DNA from: Acanthaster planci
Taxonomy: Eukaryota > Echinodermata > Asteroidea > Valvatida > Acanthasteridae
Length of the DNA: 60,000 nucleotides
Assembly (NCBI RefSeq): GCF_001949145.1
Contig: NW_019091431.1
Location: forward strand, 445,971-505,970
Direction: 5' to 3'
Below, piece after piece: positions 36,501-47,206 of the stretch. The translations under genes and the position numbers were made by a program. The number at the start of each line of letters is the position of its first letter. The first letter of the stretch is position 1. The notes beneath the pieces were generated by a model. The model did not search any database. It was not told the origin of the DNA and worked only from the letters and a program-made list of their open reading frames with translations.

Positions 36501-37761
36501 CAGGTAGATAAATATTCACGGTAAGACCTTGATACATATCTTTTACTTTAACAGTTTCTAGACAACTCCATGCTCTCATATCATGACTAGTAGTTACATA
36601 CTTCTTGGAATAACTCGCTGAATTCCGTAAAAACAACGTCGATTTGGCTAGATTACACAGGTTCTTTAAAATAATCAGCTTTATGAAATTATATACCCCA
36701 AGCAAGACAAGCAAACAGATAACCTTTTTCCAATTACTCTTTATACGTAGCTTTGACAAAATATTAATGTTTGGCAAGGCACATGGACTTAAAAATACTA
36801 AGGTCTGAAATTCTTGTTATCGCATCTGTGGTACAGATGACAACAGGATGTGTGTAATTATGAAATGTCAAGGGTCAACTCTGACGTCACTCACCCGTAC
36901 TGACAACAAGAACAACGATGGCTAAGAAACCTAACCCAGCCATACCACCTGCCAAGGAAACAGCCGTCTGCCAAACATTGATACCATTTGCCTGCGTGTT
37001 AAAATTATGAAATACAGAAAGACAACATGATGTGAGTAGTTCTTGGTTGGTTCTGATCAAACAAAACCGTCAACCCAGCCTATCCCAACCAAGTCACGAA
37101 TGTCTTGCCTACATTCATTACAGAAGGCTAAATCTAAGCCTACAAACTCATCAAAGAAAAATAGACAGACAGAAGTCAGAACATGCATGCCCACCTGGCA
37201 GACAAATCAATCAAGATGTTTTAATGTGCCCTGGGACGCGTTCCAAATTTCAAACCCACACGGTTACAGGGACAGACTATTCCGTTGAGTCCAAGCCACC
37301 GTTTTGTAAACAGCCCATTAGGTTGTGCACAAGGGAATAATTAGTACACAGTCCTATGGGAATTGCCTGGAGGCTGGCTCAAGGTCGTCTGGGTTTTTTG
37401 CATTTATTCTGGCTAGGGGAGGCCCTGGCTGTAAAATGACTAAACCAGGCTTTTCAGCATGTTCAGGGTGGGATATGATAAGTAGTCGTGGAATTTGGAC
37501 TTAAAAAATAATAATATGTTAATTAGCTCCAATGGACTCGCCAGGGGAGGCCACCCTCTCCACCCAGGGTTAAAATTTTGATAAAACTTAATTGCAAAAT
37601 GTTTTAATGAACGAACCTACTGTTCCAAAATTACAATTTACCTGGAGCAGCTCTTCGTCAGTGTCCTGATTTCCTGATGTATTCTCAGCGCTTCCGCGGC
37701 TTGACATCTCATGAAGTACAAGTTTGTCCCGGTCTGAGTCAGGCATTTTGCTAATCTCCAT
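33525..37761 (-). CDS. Amino acid transporter, AAAP (Aa_trans) family
   Basis: Multi-pass amino acid/auxin permease-type transporter. Eight exons in transcript order: 37642-37761, 36895-36991, 36326-36482, 35898-36083, 35215-35606, 34531-34776, 33904-34090, 33525-33684; they join to 514 residues. The chosen start has an in-frame stop immediately upstream; a second Met is five codons later. A polar N-terminus precedes helix 1 (VWQTAVSLAGGMAGLGF). The stretch HPYGAVGEEAFGVWAR is a family hallmark, and GTVLWVLSLHSTLLTVQQDM corresponds to the conserved GTILFAF...I...M-P segment. About ten or eleven hydrophobic helices are visible. A polar loop in exon 5 has an NAT glycosylation sequon. The substrate cannot be told; SLC32/36/38-like and plant AAP-like members share this fold. 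Confidence 0.87.
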
Positions 37762-38644
37762 TTAAAAAAAAAATCCACAAATGAAGAAAGTATAATATCA
37801 AAATAGGCCTTCCCATCTGGAAACAGGGAGTGGGGGTTCCGACCCCTTCCTCTGCACATTGCAATTTTTTTAAAATCGATTTTTAAAGGCCTCCGTCTAA
37901 AAGTTGGAAGACCCTACAAAATAATAATCCAAGCACGAGGTCATATCCATTGGATTAACCAAACACAGATCCTGTTCACAGATAGGCCTACACTGTACAT
38001 GTGTATTGTGTGTACATTTCAATTCTCTAGTAATCATTTGTACACTCAGAATCGTGTACTGTACACGTATACTCTCAAATGGTACATGCGCCATACTTTT
38101 TCCCATACAGATACACAGAAAGACCTACACAACAGGTTAGAACTGGAGAGGTGAGGGGATATTTAGAACAAGGAACCACACAGCAACATTGTGTTTACTA
38201 AGCTACTGTAAAACGGTAATAATTTAATGTAGAAATGATGACCTACCTATGGAGATCCAAGTCTAGTCTGCAGTATAAAATGATCTGAATGTACTCGTAC
38301 TACGACAAGCGAAATGAGCATAACAGCAAACGGGATAGGTTGAATGCCACTGTGAATTCACAATGTCGTACATTTTGTATGCATCAGTGACCAGCAGAGC
38401 ATAAATAGATTCCCGTTTCAGCTGACAGAAAAAGAGTCAGCGTGCGATTTACCGGCAACCATTAACCCTAACAGTCCCAATTCCTCCGATTTCAATATGA
38501 TTTTACATACACCCTAGGGAGTTAGGGTTAATGAACAAAATAATAGACTGACAAAAACATTCAAATGAAACGGTAAAGATGTAATGCACTTCTGCGTCAG
38601 CTTCAACAGGTATTTTCCCTTCAGTAGTTTTGGTTGAAAAGACC

Positions 38645-38671
38645 CCTACAATTGGTTTAACCAATTGTAGG
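38645..38671. repeat. 27-bp near-perfect palindrome
   Basis: Two 13-bp arms (CCTACAATTGGTT and its reverse complement) around a single T. No longer flanking inverted repeat was found, so a transposon origin is unproven. Confidence 0.7.
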
Positions 38672-39158
38672 TCCCTTCGCAGTTTGGTCTAACAAAGACC
38701 AGGCACTGACAATAAATGTCCCTTAAAAAGACCAATGTGAGTGCTTGCTGCTCGTTGACTATTCCGGTGGTTTATTGCAAAACCTGAGCGTCAGTAGTCT
38801 CGTTGTGCTGACACGAAAATCACCACCGACGACATCTTGTTTAATTCTTTTATTTGGGAAGAGCGTAATTTCGCTCAGAAAACGAATAATGCTCTACATT
38901 ACTAAGACTCGGTACTGTGCTTACATAATGACCGTTTCTGATGCGTCTCAACTTGAAAACTTAAATCATTTCCCTAAACTTGACCAAATCCTAGATAACA
39001 TAATGTCCTGGGGAAATTACTGGTATGCAAACCATAACTCGGAACAAAGGCTCAGTCATTGAAGGGCCAAGGCCAAGACTACGGCTTTGACACTCAAAGC
39101 CAAGTTCAAGGCAAGGCTCATACAACATGACAATAAAGCTTTAAAAATCATTGCCCAG

Positions 39159-39399
39159 GCTATAAGGCCAAGACGTTGACCGTCAATGTCAAGGCTTTGT
39201 TCCTCAAGTCTACGACTAAGGCAAATTAAGGCTTCAACCCTTCAAGGCCTACAAAAGCTTCGAGGCCAAAATTACAAGGCTATAAGGCCAAGACGTTGAC
39301 CGTCAATGTCAAGGCTTTGTTCCTCAAGTCTACGACTAAGGCAAATTAAGGCTTCAACCCTTCAAGGCCTACAAAAGCTTCGAGGCCAAAATTACAAGG
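39159..39399. repeat. Perfect 120-bp tandem duplication
   Basis: Two adjacent copies (from 39159 and 39279) identical over the full 120-base period. They lie in a wider stretch (about 39060-39450) rich in degenerate CAAGGC/AAGGCC words. Open frames across it are products of the repeat. Confidence 0.93.
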
Positions 39400-40026
39400 T
39401 TGAAAGGCCCATTCAGTCTCATAGTCTTGGCCAACTCAAAGCCAAAACTAACACCCTACAACAACTTCTCAACATTAGTTTGTCTGAGAACAAAAGAGGA
39501 TGAAACAATTACCATCTGTTGAGCACTTAGTGTCGCCCTCTACAGTCTGACTTGGTGATTTATGCAAATCAGGGAGCTAAGGGATCATGTCCTTAAATGT
39601 GATTTTCTTTGCCATGGGTGGTCTTGAACCACTGAGCTTGCATGTTATGTGTTACAAATTCGCATGTCGCACACTCCTATAAAGAGAGTATAAAAACGTC
39701 AATTCGATAGTTTTTTTATCTGTACGTAAACAAAACATACTTGATTGAGGCCTCCGGTTTACGCAATTCACACACTGTGCCGGGGTGAGAAGTTCATACA
39801 GTGTAATCAGACTAGGGGTCGAATAAAGTTCATATGTATATAGTTATCAATATTATCTGATCGATTATTTACACTATCAAAGTGCATGCTACAAATAGGC
39901 CACTGACGCATTGCATAAACACCTGCCTTTGATGTGGTTAAGGATGATGTTTCAGTGGGGTGATGTTTGGGGCGATGCTTTTTTTAGCTTGACAGTTATC
40001 ATTTACTAGCTCTACTCGAAACCGAG

Positions 40027-43000
40027 ATGACGTGGGCGTTTCGTTTCTTGCTCCTGGGGCTCGGCTCCGCAGGGTTCACTCTTCAAATCTACAAATACTG
40101 CCTAACCACTGACACTAATGGTATTTGGAAAGTAGCAGCAGGTAGGGGGCAATGTGTGATGTTTCAGTTAGCTCTATTAAAGGCGTGGAGTTTTCTGTTA
40201 CTGTTCCACTTTCACTTAGTTCTTCATTCCGCGTGCAAATTGGCTTCTCCAGGGAAGGTATCTAGGAGTGTATCTACAAAGGGACTGCCGATGGGTACAA
40301 GAGAAAATTTACATACTAAACTCGTTCTATTTGTTTTTTGGTACAGTTTTCTTGACGTTCCTGGGCGCTGTCTTTTCACTCGTGAACTTCCACATTTCCA
40401 GCCTGAGATGTTCTGAGAGTCATACTTTACGCAGCCTTCTGGTAAGCTACGTTTGTCAAAACCTGACACGCCTGGCTTATCCATTCGTCCTGTATAAAGT
40501 ATCCAAGCAATGGAAGAAACCGAGGGAAGCACAGAAACATCGACTGCGTCTACTTACCACCAGAGATGCAGAAACAGAGTATGGAAGGAGATACCAACTT
40601 GGACAGATCAAGACACTTAAAGACCTACAGAGCAAGCATCCTATCACGACATACGACCACTACAGACCGTACGTCCAGAGACTGGCAGACGGGGAGGAAG
40701 GCGTTTTCATCGGGGAGAAGATCCACAGGTTTGGTATCACATCAGGGACTACAGGCGCAGGTAAGCTCATCCCCTTGACCAATGAAATATACGACGACAA
40801 TGATGTGACTGTACTGAACACAAAAGCCACTGACAGCGCCTTCGGACGACCGAGTCCTCTGCAGCGAGGATGCATTCTTTACTGCAAGCCAGCATCATTT
40901 GTGGCAAAGTCAGGCCTGGATGTGGCACCTCTAATATACTTCATGGAGAAGGACAAAGATATCCTGACTATCTTGCAGAACGCGCCGTTTGCAGCCTTCC
41001 AAATTACGACCGATTTCGAAGCCAACTACGTCCATCTCCTCTTTGGCATTGCGGACAGATACCTTCATTTTGTGTACGGCGGGTTCACGTCAATTACTTA
41101 CCGGGCATTTCGGCTTCTAGAGGACAACTGGGAGCAGATGCTTCAGGACTTGGCAACAGGAACACTGAATCCGAAGCTCAACATCGAGGACGAAATCAGG
41201 CATCAACTAGAAGAGGCGCTTGTACCAGCTCCAGCCCGTGCTGATCAGCTAAGGGTCGAGTTCTCCAGGGGTTTCCATGGTATTGTGTCGAGGATCTGGC
41301 CTTTTCTGCACTACATCTTTTGCGTTGACGTAGCTGGCTACGGCAACAAACTTCGAGAAGGTTACGCCAAAGGTGAGGACACCAACCATTTTTTATTAAT
41401 TGAAAGTCCTGAGCAAAAGTTCAATTGCCTAAATATTGTAGTTTCTTGTAATTCCTTCAAGGAACACCAATCTTTACTGGAGCTTATGGTTGTACAGAAG
41501 CTCTGCTTGGCATCAATCTCTGGGCTGACGAAGACCCCAAGTATGTGCTGGTACCAGCTAAAGTCGTGTACGAGTTCATCCCTGAAGAAATATGGTAATT
41601 CTGACATAAGTTCAAACTTTTTGCAATTTACATTAACGCTAATTTCAGACTGAATGAACTAAAACTGAATAAAGGACTACAGTTGAGGCTAATAATTATT
41701 TACTTTACCCTAAATTAGCCAGGAAAAGCACCCTTCGCAAATCTACCTCATCGACGAAGTTGAGGTTGGTAAGAGATATGAACTCATGGTGACGGTTCCG
41801 TGTGGTTTCTTCCGCTATCGCTTTGGTGATGTGGTGGAAGTGGTGGACCTATATTACAACTGTCCTGTCATTCAAATGAGATATCGGTAAGCGACTAAAT
41901 CTCATTCTGCATGTATACGTACCCAAGTTTTGAAGTAAGTTCTACATTGACGGCCAAAGCCGGGCTCTATGTTGAAAATATGGCATTATTGAGAAAATCT
42001 CCTAAAACTGTCTTCTAGTTTTTTCCACCTTTCTTCCTGCTTCACAGAACAGGAGAACTGCTGAATCTTCGCGGCGAGAAAATTGATATCAGCTTGCTTT
42101 CCACTGTCATATGGCAAACCGTGGCTAGTTGGCAACAATGTACACTCGTGGATTGGACATGCGCAGAGAGTCCACTGATACACGCGGACAAGGGTAAGCT
42201 AAGTCACTGAAGTCTTTGGGTCTGATTGATTTACAGTTATCTCCAAAGGAGAGAAAGTTAATCATGGGTCTTTGTGCATCTCTAGTTCCGTATGATATGC
42301 ACTACCTGATCTTCGTGGAGGTTGAGGCAAAGAAAGGACAGTGTCTTACCGAAGAAGAGAAGTCACAGGTAAGTATCACAGACCGTCCTTTGTCAAATTT
42401 TAGGGGAAAGCAGACACAAGTGGGTAAAAAGAGGGGAAAGCAGCCGATAAAATGAGCAAATATGATTAAGAACCTGCGAGCTTGCAAAATAATCACTCGG
42501 TTCATTATGACATCAAGATAGTAAGCCAGGCTATTATACAATCACCAACATTGAAAAGAAAATACAACTCATAAACCCTAAATCAAGCTAATAAAAGCAA
42601 GTCTCAAAGACCAGATAAATTTTCAATCATCTGGTGTCCAAACTTAACATTTTAAGGATTATTTTCGGTAATGATTAAACCTCAGACTTTCTCATATCCT
42701 ACCATACAAGCTACTGTAAATGCTCTTGAGAAAGAAATTAAAAAACGACTTCATTCACTACATCACCATTACAGACGAAGAAATAAGCGTGACCATTTTT
42801 TATTTCATCAGTTTGACCAGCTACTTCGAAAGTGCCATGGGTTGTACGATCATTACAGAACAGCGGGCAACATTGCTGCACCGCGCGTATTCAATGTGTG
42901 CCCAGGCTCGTTCAAGAAGTTTCAAGACTATGTAATTGCCAAAACGACAGCCTCATACAACCAGTTTAAGATGCCTCGGAAACTCCACAGAAAGGAGCTC

Positions 43001-43048
43001 CTGGACTACATGATGAGTATGACGACTGAATACAGAGAACCTTTCTAG
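40027..43048 (+). CDS. GH3-domain protein with N-terminal membrane segments
   Basis: Animal member of the GH3 family, related to GHDC and to plant acyl-acid amido synthetases that adenylate a carboxylate and join it to an amino acid. Exons: 40027-40131, 40253-41372, 41462-41594, 41719-41886, 42048-42193, 42286-42368, 42812-43048 (663 residues). The first junction is uncertain: 40027-40141 joined to 40266 is also in frame. Hydrophobic segments lie near residues 5-22 and about 55-80, so the protein is probably membrane-anchored. The adenylate loop SGTTGAGK (about 199-206) is intact. TGAYGCTEALLGINLW, YELMVTVPCGFFRYRFGDVV and RGEKIDI match GH3 motifs. The last exon starts at the only AG placing FDQLLRK in frame. 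Substrate unknown; human GHDC appears to lack the ATP loop. Confidence 0.9.
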
Positions 43049-43293
43049 AACTGCTGATGTGGAGAGATAAGATTGATCGATTTTGAAATCTATACACGTA
43101 CATGTAAAATCGCGTCAACACTTGCGCCAAGCATTGCGTATCCCTCAAAATCACTTCCGGGGAGACCAAAAACGCTTCCGGCGCGATTTTGACAGCCAAA
43201 CGCAATGCACACGTTTGTTATGTTAATGAGTCGATTTGTGTGTCTGTGAAGTGCATGAACACATCGCGTCGAAAGGCGTCCAATAGCAGATTG

Positions 43294-43343
43294 GATAGTT
43301 ATCTCCGGATCCCAGCAATAGCTGGGATCCGGAGATAACTATC
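43294..43343. repeat. Perfect 23-bp inverted repeat (hairpin) in the probable GH3-gene 3' UTR
   Basis: Arms at 43294-43316 and 43321-43343 are exact reverse complements around a four-base loop (AATA). They contain GATAGTTATCTCCGG and GGATCC. The hairpin lies between the stop codon (43048) and a likely poly(A) signal (43415), so it should be transcribed. A foldback transposon core is the alternative. Confidence 0.85.
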
Positions 43344-43414
43344 GCGAATTATAACTTCATGTACACCTGTACATCACTATTATTATTATTATATAACAGG
43401 ACATGTGGCAGTCA

Positions 43415-43420
43415 ATTAAA
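43415..43420 (+). terminator. Possible poly(A) signal of the GH3 gene
   Basis: ATTAAA about 370 bases after the stop codon; a variant signal. Confidence 0.4.
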
Positions 43421-45842
43421 GGTTGAAATTTTGAAACGAAAAAACTGTCAACAAAATAGAATCGCGAAAGTATAATATGTAAATTTATGTAAATGTCTTA
43501 ATTTGCTTTGAAAATGGATGTACACGTACAGCTGAAATAGATTCTCAACGGCTATTTGTGGTGGTTGAAGTGTGCCGTGTTCAAAGTTTATATACACGTC
43601 AAGTATATATATGAAAGTTCACGCGGTAATAAATATTGACTGTAAATTGTTTAGTGACAAGCTCAGCGTTAATAGATTTGATGACGTACCCATCTCAAGC
43701 AAGGCATACCGATCAAGCAGGTTTTCCAGTGGAGTATGGTTTACAAGTTTGGACAAGGGCAAGCCTCTTTACAATGCAGTATCTGCTGAACGGAATTTGA
43801 TTGCAAGAAATTGCTTGCCTCGAATTGATTTAATATGTCCTTTTTTCGAAATAAAAGCTATAAAACACTTTTATCGATGTTTATATATTAAGAATCCTAA
43901 ATAAAACTGTTACAATTATTTAATGGCTCTGTCCAAGAGGACTCCTTTTAAGGAAGAAAATCAAATAGACAACCTAAGGACAACAAACATTTTGCAGCAT
44001 CACTCGGACATTTCAAATGAAAACACAGATAAGGAGAATTGCATATTGTTATACATTTTTGAGAACCTAATTCCATCGTCACAGAGGCAAAATTTATTGC
44101 CCGCTAGAGAGGGAATATGGTGTAGAATGCATAGTGTAATTACCAAAAGTCTGCAGTCTGCAGAATCCAGGGTTAGGTACGCTCGACTGGTTTCATAACA
44201 ACACTATCTCACAGGTTAAAAGGTTGTTTTCATTCCAGGGAACATTTTTGTTGTTGATCTATTCATAAAGGGCTGGACTTTATCCCCATGACATAACCAT
44301 GATACCAATGGATATCAGACTCATATATGGACCAAACAAATTAGAGTTTAATAATTCATTGTCTATATCTTTATTAAATTGGTTGTTTTGTATTAGTATT
44401 TTGGCTAAAGCAATTACAAAATTAAACCAATTATTTCTCATGCAATCTCAGTATTGATACAAAGTTGGTGAAGAAAAATTCAGAAGGTAACCGTAACGTT
44501 TATCTTTAGTTTTTGCCATTTGTACAAAATTATAATCTTTTATCGTGACGTCAAATCTTTTCGGGTCTAGCGTCTTCCAGTTTTTACATGTATGCTTAAG
44601 CATTTAATATATTCCAAATATCAATGTAAGACTTGCTTATAAAGCTCAATAAAATTAAATTAAATTCAGTTAGTCAATGGATTTTGTCGTTTGGTATTGG
44701 ACTAATCAATTATTTTCAACACATCATGGAACAACTTGTTTGGAATGACACTCCACATTTCTTAGAGTTGTTGGGTTTCTATTTATCCATAGTTCAACGT
44801 GTTTACCAGGCTCAGTTTTTTTTCTCGATTTACCAGCAGAGGAAGCAGTTTGGCAGCAAGCCAACTGGCCAGTTTGTGAACAGGTGGAACAATCCACCTG
44901 CTGGAAGATAACCAGTCGACAAGCTGGGTCCAAGAATATCTGCAAGTCCACAAGTTTGTCAACAGACGAACTTCTAAGGTGTTTGCCAATACAGATTGTA
45001 GATTAAAGGGGGGGGGGTAAGGGGTGGGGCAACATAAAGTTTATCCCATCCGAAAAAAACTCCAGGAATAGATTCTAAAACTGGAACTAGCTAAATTGTT
45101 CGGATGAGGGCGCTCTTGAAAAAAAAAAGAACACATCTGCATGACACACAGAATGATCTGTCCAAAAAGAAAAAATTGAAACAAAAAATTGTTTAGATAA
45201 TAAACCAGCAGATGACTAAGGAAAGAACCAAAAGATATGGCAATGTACTTCAAACTTTGTACATGGCTTACAAACAGCACATAATTACTTTTTGGTGTTA
45301 CCATAATTTCTCAAGAATAAAACTATTAATACTTCTCAGAAATAAGAATTAAATGTTAATAGTAATACAGGTGCACATGTATTATACTGACACTGGCCCA
45401 GGAAAAAATAAATAAACAGAGTTTAGTAATAGATACAGTTGGTATAATGTAAACCAAAATCATTCAGTCCTGTCGCTGTATTCCAGATACATTAACTAAC
45501 GAGGGAAAGAACATACTAGAAGTGCATACTTGGGCGAATTTTGGCGGTCTTAACCAAGAACTGGTTCCCCTGTAATTCTTCAGAGATTTTCTTGGGTAAT
45601 TTTATTTGGGTAAGAATGAACCGTGATTATGTAATACTCAAACCCTTAAAGCGATTAACAAAAGAGAAACAACCGAAGCAGTTCTTGGTTATGACCACAA
45701 AAACATGCACATGATGAGTTATTATACTGGTTGAAGAGAGGGCGCAATTTTCCCAGCAACAGAAGTTTCTTTGGTGGTTAACCGCACTTCCCGGGCTCAC
45801 AAATGACTATGCACGCTTTACAGTCACATGGCCAATAACAAA

Positions 45843-45968
45843 ATGAACTCTCCCCACCAGCACGGCTCTTTTCAAACAATTAAAGAACTCTCCCAACAGC
45901 AACATGGCTCTCTTCAACCTATGAGTGAACTCTTTCCACACCAACATGGCTCTTTTCAATCGATGAGG
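45843..45968. repeat. Three tandem 42-bp units
   Basis: Units at 45843-45884, 45885-45926 and 45927-45968 share the core CA(C/T)GGCTCT(T/C)TTCAA and diverge elsewhere. On the plus strand they stay open and read as a repeated 14-residue peptide (HGSFQ-type). No evidence of translation was seen. Confidence 0.75.
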
Positions 45969-47206
45969 GGGTGCTTCTGCTCAAAGCCGATACCAGGGAG
46001 ATGGGTCACTCTGACACCAGCAGAGGCAATATCTTGATATCAAGCAAGACTTTTTAGCAAAAAATAAAAGGGGGTTTCGTCATTTAGATAGGTTCTTGTA
46101 AAACCCAGGACAGACGTAAACCACAATGTTATCCATTCAAAGCAGAAACTAACCCAGTGTAACAAATGCATCTCTGCAAAAGGAACTCTGATGTGGCCCA
46201 TTAAAGTACTGGTCTTCCCTCAAGTCACCAACGAATAACAATTAAGAATGACCAATTTGTCATACAGCAATACAATTCAAAACATCCAAAGTTGGAGGCA
46301 TAAAAACCAAATTAACATTCTATTTCACTTTAAATAATAGACATCAGTTATTTCCTGCAGATATTTTGATATTTCAACTGACTGATATTGTAGCTTGGTT
46401 ATTACTGGCAGTTTTTTTGCACCTGTTTCCCTTTCAATTTACAACTTTGGAATTAGTATCTTAACCACAATTGCCCTCACTTACGCTGTAAAACAATATT
46501 TATAGTGTTTTTTTTATACATACAAGTTCATTTTCTTGTTTCTTTAAACTCTGTACTATGAACAAGAAGTATTTTCAGAGGTACATTTACATACATGTAC
46601 AATCAACTCTCGGTAACACAAGCTCGGGTAAGATGAGACTCAAGTTTAGATGCGCACATTTTGCCAGTTCGACTGAGTTGTGCACATTCCTATACGGGAA
46701 CAAATGCATACTACTAGCTCGGGTGTTACAAGATTTCAGTTAAGACGAGCAGTTTTTGTACATTTATACTGTAGTTGAAAAACTGATGGTATCCGATGCA
46801 AAGGACATCTTGACAGACATGTACAGGGCTGGACTCTGTCTGTCAATTGGGGGTGGTGTTCACTGTTGAAAGACACCTAAACTTTTACTTCATTACTCGC
46901 CAGTACAGAGAGCGTCAGACTTCTTAAGACGGTCCATTCATTGGTGACTCGTGACTCGATTCACCTCTCTATTTAAAATGAAACCAAAGATACTGCAATC
47001 TTTCCACAGCAGTGAAGTTGGCAGGTGTCAAGACAACATGAGAAAAGTGAAGGTAGGAAAATTTCAGACAAGTAACTGCGAGTCAAACATTGAATCCACT
47101 GTAACAGGTATGGCATGAAAAACCAAACCATATGGCATCACGGCTAGGATTCTTAACAGGGTAATAGATGAGGAAGCAGAAGGACATATCACTGTACTCA
47201 CCTAAC

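Larger units (their letters stand above)
37762..40026. other. Divergent intergenic region transporter / GH3 gene
   Basis: About 2.3 kb that must hold both promoters. It contains a 27-bp palindrome (38645-38671) and a CAAGGC-rich segment with a perfect 120-bp tandem duplication (39159-39399). No coding exon was recognised. Confidence 0.5.
43049..47206. other. Convergent intergenic region GH3 gene / carbonic anhydrase
   Basis: About 4.2 kb. It holds the 3' UTRs of both genes, the 43294 hairpin, a TAT microsatellite (43379-43393), a G-run near 45008-45017 and a 42-bp triplication at 45843-45968. Several open frames of 60-110 codons show no family likeness and no splice context, so I do not call them genes. 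Confidence 0.5.

Noticed and set aside
39306-39503. 65-codon open frame near the GH3 promoter
   Set aside because: Lies within the CAAGGC-rich tandem duplication and shows no independent coding signal.
43107-43210. Possible small MITE with AAAATCGCG arms
   Set aside because: Only nine bases of terminal pairing; not distinguishable from chance.
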